From NCBI RefSeq assembly GCF_005116645.1, contig NZ_SWCM01000001.1, forward strand, positions 186,001 through 250,000: a DNA stretch of 64,000 nucleotides, read 5' to 3'. Positions 28,621 to 36,452 of the stretch are shown piece by piece. The DNA is from Desulfopila sp. IMCC35006. GTDB taxonomy: Bacteria > Desulfobacterota > Desulfobulbia > Desulfobulbales > Desulfocapsaceae. Every line of letters begins with the position of its first letter. Position 1 is the stretch's first letter. The notes under the pieces are model-generated. The model was not told the DNA's origin. It ran no database searches and saw only the letters and a list, made by a program, of their open reading frames with translations. A program made the position numbers and the translations under genes.

Positions 28621-29466
28621 TTGAAGAAATTTCTTACAAACTCCCTCGGCATTCTCGATCTCGTCGCCTGGGCTCTGGTCCTCATTTTTTTTCTCGGGAG
28701 CGCCCTGTTCTTTGCGGGAAATGTTCCGCTTGCCGCGGTCGGCGCAGCGGGAATAATTGTCGACATGCTCTGTATCGGCTTTGCCATCGAAATACTCATA
28801 GAATGTCTCAAAAACAACAAGAGTATTGGCACATTAACCGGATTTATCACCAACGGTCCCGAAGCCGTTTGCCTGCTGGTTGGACTGCTGGTCGGCGACA
28901 TTGTCTTTGCTGCGTCGACCCCGCTCGGATCCAATTTTATCAACCCCATACTGCTTTTTATTGCCGCAGGCATCTGCAGGCAAGTAATACAAACCTTTGC
29001 CATACATCGAATTTATACGGCGGTGACAGTTGGCAGCACGGCCATCTTTGCCGGCAGTTTCTTTCTGCTGAATCCCTCCCACTATATTTTCTGGTTGTCT
29101 GGCTGTGTATTGACCACGCTTATTTTATTCTTTTTTCGCCCCAAAGAAGAAGAGATACAAGAAAAAGAAGAGCACCACCACTTCAAGCCGAGCTACTGGA
29201 TCATCCCGGCGATACTGGTCCTGACGGTATCCGGTTATTGTCTCGATCCGATTGTGTCCTTTGCAGCACACCACTCCCATGCCCCCAAAGGCGTCATCGG
29301 CTTTGTTGTTCTGGCCACCCTGACCAGCTGGCCGGAGTTCAAATCGTGCCTGGTTCTGCTCAACAGAGGCAAGCCACTGGCGGCGATACTCAATATAACC
29401 GTGTCGAATATAACCAACATATGGCTAGCCGCGATAGGCATCGCCACCTACCTTCTCGTTAAATAA
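28621..29466 (+). CDS. Sodium/calcium exchanger (CaCA) family membrane protein
   Basis: 281 residues and about nine or ten helices. Two alpha-repeat-like segments are visible: NGPEAVCLLVGLLVGDIVF...GSNFINP (about 78-110) and TSWPEFKSCLVLL...NITVSNITNIW (about 235-270), the family's duplicated ion-binding motifs with acidic and Asn/Ser residues. It likely exchanges a cation for Na+ or H+. The only start in range is TTG 28621, without a ribosome site, so the N-terminus is uncertain. Confidence 0.72.
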   Translation: MKKFLTNSLGILDLVAWALVLIFFLGSALFFAGNVPLAAVGAAGIIVDMLCIGFAIEILIECLKNNKSIGTLTGFITNGPEAVCLLVGLLVGDIVFAASTPLGSNFINPILLFIAAGICRQVIQTFAIHRIYTAVTVGSTAIFAGSFFLLNPSHYIFWLSGCVLTTLILFFFRPKEEEIQEKEEHHHFKPSYWIIPAILVLTVSGYCLDPIVSFAAHHSHAPKGVIGFVVLATLTSWPEFKSCLVLLNRGKPLAAILNITVSNITNIWLAAIGIATYLLVK

Positions 29467-29490
29467 TTATCAGCCGGGACCAGAGCCGCG

Positions 29491-31212
29491 TCAATCTACG
29501 ACAGCGGGTTCCGCTCTCTTGTCATGCGCATGTTTTTCCAGACGATTCAAACTGCTCAGGACCGCCTTGATCGAGGCAATAATTATATCGGTATCAACTC
29601 CAGTGCCCCAGCTGACCTGGCCGTTTGGTAACTGAATCTCGATATACGCTGCAGCCTTCGCGCTCGAACCGCCGGTTAAAGCATGCTCGTGGTAGCTGGT
29701 CAGCGTAAAATCGCCGGTCACCTCTTTTTTCAACGCCGAGCAGAAGGCATCCAAAGGACCATTACCGGACGCGGACACCATCATTTCCCGACCATGAACC
29801 AGCAGCGTCGACTCAACATCCGCCTGTGATCTTTTTTCTCCCTTATTCATATGTCGTTTAACGACATGAAAGGTATTGAGTTCATATGGAGAATCCAGAG
29901 CGAGATATTCGTTTTCAAATGTCTGGAAAATTTCACTGTGCAGCAATTCCCTCCCCTCTCTATCGGTAACTCCCTGGACAACTTTACCAAACTCCGGCTG
30001 CATTTCTTTCGGCAACTTGAAGCCAAAATCTTTTTCCAGCACATAGGCGACGCCGCCTTTCCCCGACTGGCTGTTGATGCGAATAATCGATTCATAGGTT
30101 CGCCCGACATCGGACGGATCGATCGTCAGATAGGGCACTGCCCATATGCCCGATTCCGTTTCCTCATATTCATGCATGCCTTTATTGATCGCATCCTGAT
30201 GGGAGCCGGAAAATGCGGTATAAACAAGCTCGCCGGCATATGGATGTCGTGGGTGAACAGGCAGGCGGCAGACCCTTTCATAGATCTCAATCAGACCGTT
30301 AATATCGGTGATGTCAAGCTCCGGATCGACACCCTGGGTAAACATATTCAAAGCAAGGGTGATGATGTCAACATTACCGGTTCTCTCACCGTTGCCAAAC
30401 AAGGTTCCTTCGACCCGCTCTCCTCCGGCCATGAGTGCCAGCTCGGTTGCAGCAACCGCACAGCCACGGTCATTGTGGGCATGAATACTTATTATAGCTG
30501 CATCTCGCCCGGACAGGTTGCGGCAGAACCACTCTATCTGGTCGGCGTATATATTGGGACTGGACAACTCGACTGTGGCAGGAAGATTGATAATTATTTT
30601 ATTGTCTGGAGTCGGCTGCAGAACATTCATCACCGCTTCGCATACTTCCAGCGCAAAGTTTAACTCTGTACCGGTAAAACTCTCGGGGGAATATTCGTAC
30701 CGAAAAACAGTTTCAGGATATTTTTTCTGTTCCTCTTTGAGAAGGTTTGCGCCGTGGACTGCGAGTTCAACAATCTCTTTTCGACTCATTTTAAAGACTG
30801 TTCTTCGCTGTAAGGTGGAGGTGGAATTATACAGATGGACGATAGCCTCTCTGGCCCCCGCGAGCGATGCAAAGGTTTTCTTGATCAGCGGCTCCCGTGC
30901 CTGAGTCAGTACTTGAATGAGCATCCCTTCCGGGATAAGATCTTGTTCAATAAGCAATCGGGTAAATTCATACTCAACCTGGGAAGCGGAAGGAAAACCA
31001 ACCTCTATTTCTTTGAATCCAAGGCGGGTGAGCAGGCCAAACATTTCCAGCTTTTTTTCAAGACTCATCGGCTTGACCAGGGCCTGATTGCCATCTCGCA
31101 GATCGACGCTGCACCAGATGGGGGCCTTTTCTATCCTCTTTTCCGGCCAGGTACGATTCGGCAAATTAATCGTTGGATAGGGTCGATATTTTTTTACCAA
31201 TGCAGGGTTCAT
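29491..31212 (-). CDS. leuA: 2-isopropylmalate synthase
   Basis: 573 residues. It catalyses the first step of leucine synthesis, acetyl-CoA plus 2-oxoisovalerate to 2-isopropylmalate. The HMGL-like barrel carries CSVDLRDGNQALVKPM and the metal-binding HxHND in IHAHNDRGCAVA, then GNGERTGNVD. The C-terminal third is the LeuA allosteric domain (GNGPLDAFCSALKKE), where leucine feedback would act. The length and motifs fit the longer LeuA subtype also seen in actinobacteria. It is preceded by a leader peptide and attenuator, so expression is probably controlled by leucyl-tRNA supply. Confidence 0.96.
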   Translation of the reverse strand: MNPALVKKYRPYPTINLPNRTWPEKRIEKAPIWCSVDLRDGNQALVKPMSLEKKLEMFGLLTRLGFKEIEVGFPSASQVEYEFTRLLIEQDLIPEGMLIQVLTQAREPLIKKTFASLAGAREAIVHLYNSTSTLQRRTVFKMSRKEIVELAVHGANLLKEEQKKYPETVFRYEYSPESFTGTELNFALEVCEAVMNVLQPTPDNKIIINLPATVELSSPNIYADQIEWFCRNLSGRDAAIISIHAHNDRGCAVAATELALMAGGERVEGTLFGNGERTGNVDIITLALNMFTQGVDPELDITDINGLIEIYERVCRLPVHPRHPYAGELVYTAFSGSHQDAINKGMHEYEETESGIWAVPYLTIDPSDVGRTYESIIRINSQSGKGGVAYVLEKDFGFKLPKEMQPEFGKVVQGVTDREGRELLHSEIFQTFENEYLALDSPYELNTFHVVKRHMNKGEKRSQADVESTLLVHGREMMVSASGNGPLDAFCSALKKEVTGDFTLTSYHEHALTGGSSAKAAAYIEIQLPNGQVSWGTGVDTDIIIASIKAVLSSLNRLEKHAHDKRAEPAVVD

Positions 31213-31253
31213 ATTTTCTCCTCGACAAGTTGAGTCTGGTAATTGACAATGAC

Positions 31254-31292
31254 AAAAAAAAAGAGGCCACGGTTTTTCAACCGTGGCCTCTT
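31254..31292 (-). terminator. leuA attenuator terminator
   Basis: On the minus strand AAGAGGCCACGGTT pairs with AACCGTGGCCTCTT around a GAAA tetraloop, a perfect 14-bp stem, and runs into nine T residues. It ends about 42 bp before the leuA ATG, so it must be conditional. Its 5' arm can instead pair with the leader segment at 31335-31342. Confidence 0.9.
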
Positions 31293-31319
31293 GAGGTATG
31301 TCTTGCGTTTTAAATAAAA

Positions 31320-31406
31320 CTACAACTCCTCCTCAGCCACGGAATCCGGCAACAGTAGACCACAGAGTAGAGCCAGGAGTGAGAGGAGTGAGTTTTTCGC
31401 GTGCAT
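31320..31406 (-). CDS. leuL: Leucine-rich leader peptide of leuA
   Basis: A 28-residue frame (31406 to TAG at 31320) with ten leucines, including LLSLLALL and GLLL, encoded by CTC, CTG, CTA and TTG. It ends in an acidic EEEL. It lies between a promoter and an intrinsic terminator ahead of leuA. The codons just after the Leu run (CCG GAT TCC GTG GCT) form the antiterminator strand. A ribosome waiting at Leu codons would leave that strand free. Its ribosome site is weak (AAGAG, 11 nt before the ATG). A secretion signal is an alternative reading, but nothing follows it. Confidence 0.8.
   Translation of the reverse strand: MHAKNSLLSLLALLCGLLLPDSVAEEEL
31335..31342 (-). promoter_or_regulatory. 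Antiterminator strand of the leu leader
   Basis: Minus-strand CCGTGGCT can pair with GGCCACGG in the 5' arm of the terminator (31281-31288): seven Watson-Crick pairs plus one G-U. This is the classic 2:3 pairing of amino acid attenuators. Confidence 0.7.
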
Positions 31407-31451
31407 GTAGAGAGATTCTCTTAAATGTTAATCAAATGCTTCAATCGTCTC

Positions 31452-31481
31452 AGAGTAAACATCTTCAACCGAAGATGTCAA
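31452..31481 (-). promoter_or_regulatory. Probable sigma-70 promoter for leuL-leuA
   Basis: Minus-strand TTGACA at 31476-31481 and TACTCT at 31452-31457 are 18 bp apart. Start of transcription would be near 31445, about 40 nt before the leader ATG, giving a leader RNA of about 190 nt up to the terminator. Confidence 0.55.
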
Positions 31482-31709
31482 GCTGGTTTTTTGGTGCGTG
31501 CACAGATAACCGGTCGCTCTGCGTTCTGCACCTCTCACGAAGCGGTACCGTTTTTTTGCCGGAGGCTCTTATCCGTCAGAGTGCCAGACACAGGCAGATA
31601 TGAACACAAGGCGTGCAGACTGCATACATTTTCGGGCCGCCGTCCCCGGATCCCCCTTTGCCGGTTGACAGATCGACTGTTGGCAGATATATTTTCTGCT
31701 CGCTCTAAA

Positions 31710-31747
31710 TTCATTGGTTTTTCAACATGTTCTTCAACACCAATGAA
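31710..31747. promoter_or_regulatory. 9-bp inverted repeat upstream of ilvB
   Basis: TTCATTGGT and ACCAATGAA are exact inverted repeats with a 20-nt gap, ending 31 bp before the ilvB ATG. It could be an operator or a 5' UTR hairpin. No Ile/Val/Leu leader peptide was found here. Confidence 0.35.
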
Positions 31748-31778
31748 AGTTTCATAATCATTATAAGGAAATACGTTG

Positions 31779-33479
31779 ATGGGGAAAGTTACCGGCTCCC
31801 AGGCAGTCGTGAGATGCCTGCAGGAAGAGGGTGTGAAAATAATTTTTGGTTACCCTGGTGGCGCGGTCATTGATCTGTACGACGCCCTGATGGATGCCGA
31901 TATTGAAAATGTTCTCGTTCGCCACGAACAGGGCGCAGTCCATGCTGCAGACGGTTTAGCCAGGGTGACAGGTCAAGTCGGCGTTGCCCTGCTCACCTCG
32001 GGCCCGGGAGCGACAAATGGTGTCACCGGAATTGCCACTGCCTACATGGACTCCATTCCTCTGGTTGTTCTCACGGGTCAGGTACCTCGGGCACTCATCG
32101 GCAACGATGCCTTTCAGGAAGTGGATATTGTCGGCATCACCAGGCCGTGTACAAAACACAACTATTTAGTCAGTAAAATTGAAGACTTAGTCCCAACTAT
32201 CCGGGAGGCCTTTCATATTGCCCGCACGGGCCGTCCCGGTCCGGTGCTGGTAGACCTGCCCAAGGATCTCCTGGCCAGTCAACTGACATACCCGGAAAAA
32301 AAGGATGTTAACATGTTGAGCTATCAGCCAACATACAAACCGCATCCGATCCAGATTGAAAAAGCCTGCAAGAAAATTATAAAAGCCACAAAACCGGTGC
32401 TCTATGTAGGAGGTGGCGTCATCTTATCCGATGCGTCCAGGGAGTTGACCGAACTGGCCATAAAGCTCAATATCCCGGTAACCATGACCTTGATGGGCCT
32501 TGGTGCTTTCCCCGGTACCCATGAACTTTCCATGGGCATGCTTGGCATGCACGGGACGTACACGGCGAATATGGCCGTTGCCGAGTGCGATCTTTTAATC
32601 GCCGTCGGTGCCCGTTTTGATGACAGAGTTACGGGTAAATTGGCGGAATTCGCCTCTCAGGCCGAAATCATCCATATAGATATCGATCCCACCTCCATCA
32701 GTAAAAATGTTAAGGTCCATATTCCCATAGTGGCAGATTGCAAAAACGCTCTTACCGCCATTAATGACTGGTTTGCTACCAAAGCTAATATTAATCTGGA
32801 AGAGGAAGCGGCAAGACACAGACCGTGGTTTGACCTCATCCGCCAATGGACCATTGATCACCCACTCTGCTACAAGGAAAATAACGACATCATAAAACCA
32901 CAGTACGTTATTGAAATGCTCCATAAATGTACCGGTGGCCAGGCTATAATAACAACCGAGGTCGGCCAGAATCAGATGTGGGCGGCCCAGTTCTATAAAT
33001 TCGATCATCCCCGGCATTTTGTTACCTCCGGTGGCCTCGGTACCATGGGCTTTGGCCTTCCGGCTGCCATTGGCGCGCAAATGGCCTATCCGGATAAGAC
33101 CGTAATCGACATTGCCGGGGATGGCTCTATTCAGATGAATATTCAGGAACTGGCCACGGCCAGGCAGTATAAGTGTCCGGTCAAGGTCGCAATATTGAAT
33201 AACAGCTATCTCGGCATGGTACGCCAGTGGCAGGAGTTGTTCTATGCCAAACGATACGCTTCAACAACCATGGATGTCACTCCTGATTTTGTCGATCTGG
33301 CCAGGGCCTACGGCGCAGTCGGCCTCAGAGCCACGACAAAAAGTGAGGTGGAACCGGTGATCAAAGAGGCCCTGGCAACCAACAACACGGTTATCATGGA
33401 TTTTAAAATTGAAAAGGAAGAAGGTGTCTACCCCATGGTGCCTGCCGGAAAATCGAACACCGAAATGCTGCTCGTTTAG
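31779..33479 (+). CDS. ilvB: Acetolactate synthase large subunit
   Basis: 566 residues. It joins two pyruvates, or pyruvate and 2-oxobutyrate, in branched-chain amino acid synthesis. The catalytic Glu is in VRHEQGAVHAADG, FAD/ThDP domains follow, and the ThDP motif GDGSIQMNIQELATA...NNSYLGMVRQWQ is complete. ATG 31779 is preferred over TTG 31776; AAGGA lies 9 nt upstream. It is divergent from leuA and followed by ilvN after 125 bp that contain the conserved 97-nt element. Confidence 0.96.
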   Translation: MGKVTGSQAVVRCLQEEGVKIIFGYPGGAVIDLYDALMDADIENVLVRHEQGAVHAADGLARVTGQVGVALLTSGPGATNGVTGIATAYMDSIPLVVLTGQVPRALIGNDAFQEVDIVGITRPCTKHNYLVSKIEDLVPTIREAFHIARTGRPGPVLVDLPKDLLASQLTYPEKKDVNMLSYQPTYKPHPIQIEKACKKIIKATKPVLYVGGGVILSDASRELTELAIKLNIPVTMTLMGLGAFPGTHELSMGMLGMHGTYTANMAVAECDLLIAVGARFDDRVTGKLAEFASQAEIIHIDIDPTSISKNVKVHIPIVADCKNALTAINDWFATKANINLEEEAARHRPWFDLIRQWTIDHPLCYKENNDIIKPQYVIEMLHKCTGGQAIITTEVGQNQMWAAQFYKFDHPRHFVTSGGLGTMGFGLPAAIGAQMAYPDKTVIDIAGDGSIQMNIQELATARQYKCPVKVAILNNSYLGMVRQWQELFYAKRYASTTMDVTPDFVDLARAYGAVGLRATTKSEVEPVIKEALATNNTVIMDFKIEKEEGVYPMVPAGKSNTEMLLV

Positions 33480-33571
33480 TGAATTAGAAATAATTTTCTT
33501 GTGTTTTGTACAAGAAAATTATTTCGTGAATGAACTTATCCCGCAAATCTTTTGGGCGGGATTAGTGATTT
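33475..33571 (+). repeat. 97-nt structured element, copy A (ilvB-ilvN gap)
   Basis: It begins over the ilvB stop codon (TTTAGTGA). Stem 1 is GAAATAATTTTCTTGT paired with ACAAGAAAATTATTTC (33487-33525) with a 7-nt loop. A linker GTGAATGAACTT leads to stem 2, ATCCCGC/GCGGGAT (33538-33562), and an ATTAG.GATTT tail. Copy B at 61298-61394 has the same length and three compensatory changes in stem 1. Both are in sense orientation between genes. No U-tract follows either stem, so they are not terminators. Confidence 0.85.
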
Positions 33572-33604
33572 ATATTTGAATTTATTACATCCAGGATCAT
33601 GTAG

Positions 33605-34090
33605 ATGAAACACACAATTTCTGTACTTCTGCAAAATAAACCGGGAGTACTCTCCCGGGTAACCGGCCTGTTCAGTGGTCGTGGCTTTAACATCGAAAGT
33701 CTGTGCGTGGCAGAAACACTTGACCCTGGCGTTTCTTCTCTCACCGTTGTCTCAAGAGGGGACAATTCCGTCGTTGAGCAAATTACCAAGCAGCTGCATA
33801 AGTTGATCGACGTCATTAAAGTGACGGATATCACCGACAAGGAATATGTCGAACGCGAAATGGTACTGATCCGGATGAAGGCAGAAGCCCATACCCGGGC
33901 CGAGGTACTGCGGGTTGTCGACATTTTCCGGGGCAAAGTTGTCGATGTTAGCGCGAAGAGCTATGCGGTAGAGCTGACGGGTTCGGCATCAAAAATCCAG
34001 GCTGTCATTGACATTCTGCGCCCCATAGGCATTAAAGAAATCGTACGAACCGGCATCATCGCCATGTCTCGGGCAAATAAAACCAAATAA
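33605..34090 (+). CDS. ilvN: Acetolactate synthase small (regulatory) subunit
   Basis: 161 residues. The N-terminal ACT domain (HTISVLLQNKPGVLSRVTGLFSGRGFNIESL) binds valine for feedback control; the second half is the usual C-terminal domain. It activates and regulates IlvB. AGGA lies 8 nt before the ATG. It follows ilvB and the 97-nt element. ilvC, common next in this order, is absent; psd follows 30 bp later. Confidence 0.95.
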   Translation: MKHTISVLLQNKPGVLSRVTGLFSGRGFNIESLCVAETLDPGVSSLTVVSRGDNSVVEQITKQLHKLIDVIKVTDITDKEYVEREMVLIRMKAEAHTRAEVLRVVDIFRGKVVDVSAKSYAVELTGSASKIQAVIDILRPIGIKEIVRTGIIAMSRANKTK

Positions 34091-34120
34091 GACACTTTTA
34101 AAAATAAGGTATACATTGCA

Positions 34121-34765
34121 ATGCTTACTCCACAAGTGCCGGTAGCCAAGGAAGGATATCCATTCATCGGCTTCGCGGCCTTTTGTACTCTTGTCCTGGC
34201 TTTATTGGGTCTGCCCGTTGCTGCGACTCTTGGCTTTATGGCCACCACGTTCATCCTCTGCTTCTTTCGAGATCCGGAACGCTTAGGACCGACCAGCCCT
34301 GAGGCGCTCGTCTCTCCTGCTGATGGGAAAGTCATCCATGTCGAAAAGATTCCGGACAATTCTTTTACCGGGGAAGAAACGCAGAAGATATCTATTTTCA
34401 TGAATGTTTTCAATGTCCATGTCAATCGTATCCCCTGCCAGGGCCAAGTCGAAAAAGTAATCTACAAACCCGGTAAATTCTACGCAGCAGACAGTGTCAA
34501 GAGCGGTCTGGAAAATGAATATTGTGCAACCGTTATAACCACTCCCGCAGGAAAGACCCTGGCATTTGTTCAGATAGCCGGCCTGATCGCCAGAAGAATT
34601 GTCTGCTGGCTCGAACCTGGCGATGCAGTGGTCCGGGGCAGACGGTTCGGCCTCATTCGGTTCGGCTCCCGGGTTGATCTCTACCTGCCGGTTGAGACGG
34701 AGATCATTATCAAAGTGGGCGACAAGGTTCGTGCCGGGGAAACTGTTCTTGGCTATCTCCAGTAA
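34121..34765 (+). CDS. psd: Phosphatidylserine decarboxylase, short type
   Basis: 214 residues, the short form common in anaerobes and archaea. Two N-terminal membrane helices precede FFRDPER and the SPADGKV motif. The autocatalytic cleavage Ser lies in RFGSRVDLYLP near residue 188, giving the pyruvoyl cofactor. It makes phosphatidylethanolamine from phosphatidylserine at the inner membrane. psd next to ilvBN is a recurrent gene order in Desulfobacterota. A pssA gene is not in the window. Confidence 0.94.
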   Translation: MLTPQVPVAKEGYPFIGFAAFCTLVLALLGLPVAATLGFMATTFILCFFRDPERLGPTSPEALVSPADGKVIHVEKIPDNSFTGEETQKISIFMNVFNVHVNRIPCQGQVEKVIYKPGKFYAADSVKSGLENEYCATVITTPAGKTLAFVQIAGLIARRIVCWLEPGDAVVRGRRFGLIRFGSRVDLYLPVETEIIIKVGDKVRAGETVLGYLQ

Positions 34766-34834
34766 TTGTCAGCATAATACGCTCCCCCTTACTTGCTCTG
34801 CACAAGGCAGAAAATCTTAACGGTCGTCGGACAT

Positions 34835-35422
34835 TTGAGAATTATTGGCGGAACGGCGAAAGGCCGTAAATTAGTACCTCCTCCCCTGCACGAAAAAAGT
34901 ATCCGCCCTACCTCCGATAGAGCGCGAGAGGCTCTTTTCAACATACTTGGCGATGAGGTCCGGCAGGCGAAGGTTCTCGATCTTTTTGCCGGCACCGGTG
35001 CTTTGGGACTCGAAGCTTTTAGCCGTAACGCTCAATTCGTCGTATTTATAGACAATAATGCTTTGGCATTGCAATTGATCAAAAAAAATATTCTCCTCTG
35101 CCTCACCGGATATACAGGAGAGGGTGAACTGCGTGTTGTCCAGCATGATTTGACCAGCAATATCCCGCCGCACAAGTTACCCAAAGAAACCAGGTCAGGA
35201 TTCGATCTCATTTTTGCCGACCCACCCTATGCTCAGGACATATCTTTTTCTATACTTGAATTCGTAAACAATAGTAGCCTTTTAGCTCAGAATGGCCTAC
35301 TTATAGTTGAGGAAAGGCGTACAGTGGAATTACCAGCATGTCTGACAAAACTTGAACGAACCGACAGACGCGTTTATGGTCAGGCAGCGTTTACTTTTTA
35401 TAGAAAATCCGGCAAATTGTGA
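34835..35422 (+). CDS. rsmD: 16S rRNA (guanine966-N2)-methyltransferase RsmD
   Basis: About 195 residues. It begins with the family-typical RIIGGTAKGRKL, followed by PTSDRAREALFNIL, motif I DLFAGTGALGLEA and the amino-methyltransferase motif DPPY. It methylates G966 of 16S rRNA. The start is taken as TTG 34835 to match the usual MRIIGG N-terminus; TTG 34793 is a longer option. coaD follows 51 bp downstream, the common rsmD-coaD pair. Confidence 0.93.
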   Translation: MRIIGGTAKGRKLVPPPLHEKSIRPTSDRAREALFNILGDEVRQAKVLDLFAGTGALGLEAFSRNAQFVVFIDNNALALQLIKKNILLCLTGYTGEGELRVVQHDLTSNIPPHKLPKETRSGFDLIFADPPYAQDISFSILEFVNNSSLLAQNGLLIVEERRTVELPACLTKLERTDRRVYGQAAFTFYRKSGKL

Positions 35423-35473
35423 CAACACCTGATAATTTTAATCGTCCCCATTAATTCTAGACAAGAGAGTACA

Positions 35474-35998
35474 ATGACCGGCCAGCAAATCCACAAACCA
35501 TCTATCGCGATCTACCCGGGAACATTCGACCCGATCACCAACGGGCATATCGACATCATTGACAGGGCACTCAATCTCTTCGATAGCTTAATTATCGCGG
35601 TTGCCGTAAACTCTGCAAAAGATCCAGTATTTACCCTGAAAGAACGAATCCGGATGATTGAAGAATCATTTGAAGGCAGACAGCGAATCCAGGTGCAATC
35701 CGTTTCGGGGCTACTTGTCGACTATGCCTATCAGCAGAACGCCAAGGCTATTGTTCGCGGGATTCGTGCCGTGTCGGATTTTGATTATGAATTCCAGTTG
35801 GCCCTCATGAATCGAAAACTCAAACGGGAAGTCGAATCGGTGTTTCTCATGCCCGGTTTCCGCTGGATTTACATCAGTTCATCGATCATCAAGGATGCTG
35901 CGCGAAACGGCGGGGATGTCAGCGACCTGGTACCCAGCCACGTCAATAAGATGCTGATCGACAAGTTTTCCTCAGTCAAACAGACCATGAGAGCATAA
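35474..35998 (+). CDS. coaD: Phosphopantetheine adenylyltransferase
   Basis: 174 residues. It transfers AMP from ATP to 4'-phosphopantetheine, the penultimate step of CoA synthesis. The nucleotidyltransferase motif YPGTFDPITNGHIDI is complete, RGIRAVSDFDYEFQLALMN matches the family, and the ISSS motif is present. The N-terminus is a few residues longer than usual. It lies immediately after rsmD. Confidence 0.96.
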   Translation: MTGQQIHKPSIAIYPGTFDPITNGHIDIIDRALNLFDSLIIAVAVNSAKDPVFTLKERIRMIEESFEGRQRIQVQSVSGLLVDYAYQQNAKAIVRGIRAVSDFDYEFQLALMNRKLKREVESVFLMPGFRWIYISSSIIKDAARNGGDVSDLVPSHVNKMLIDKFSSVKQTMRA

Positions 35999-36038
35999 CC
36001 AGCCGAATTGTTCTGTTTTTCTCTTTACTCCCCGAGCT

Positions 36039-36452
36039 ATGAAAAAAAATCACCAGCCACCTGAAAAGGGCAATACCCGAAGGACATTGCTGACCTTTTT
36101 GGGCACCTTAGCATTCTTGTACCCTGTTTTGCAATTTGCCGGATTCAAAATTCCCAAAAAACCAACCTATGTCAATATCAGCAAACCCGTACCGGCAACC
36201 GGTTATCTCGTCACAACGGGATTCATTCTCTTTGACCGGGATAATAAATGCTGGGCACTTTCCCGTACCTGTACCCACCTTGGCTGTAAACTCAATTACC
36301 AGGAAGATAAAGATATTTTAGAATGTCCCTGCCACCAGAGTCGCTTCAACGTCGAAACAGGACAAGTTGTAAAAGGCCCTGCCCAAAAACCTCTCACCTT
36401 CTTACCGGTCGAGAAAAGACAAGACGACCCGCTCTATGTTGTTACTACCTGA
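36039..36452 (+). CDS. Rieske [2Fe-2S] protein
   Basis: 137 residues. A basic RR segment (NTRRTLLTFLGTLAFLYPVL) gives a Tat-like membrane anchor. The Rieske ligands are CTHLGC and CPCHQSRF, each with Cys and His for the cluster, and both disulfide cysteines are present. With the following cytochrome b it would oxidise menaquinol on the outer face. Its end overlaps the cytochrome b start by 17 bp. The usual cytochrome c gene is not next to it. Confidence 0.9.
   Translation: MKKNHQPPEKGNTRRTLLTFLGTLAFLYPVLQFAGFKIPKKPTYVNISKPVPATGYLVTTGFILFDRDNKCWALSRTCTHLGCKLNYQEDKDILECPCHQSRFNVETGQVVKGPAQKPLTFLPVEKRQDDPLYVVTT

Noticed and set aside
31726-31850. Short frame with four consecutive Ile codons upstream of and overlapping ilvB, as a possible ilv leader peptide
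   Set aside because: It continues into ilvB in another frame, has no terminator after it and no ribosome site; only the leuA side shows full attenuator parts.
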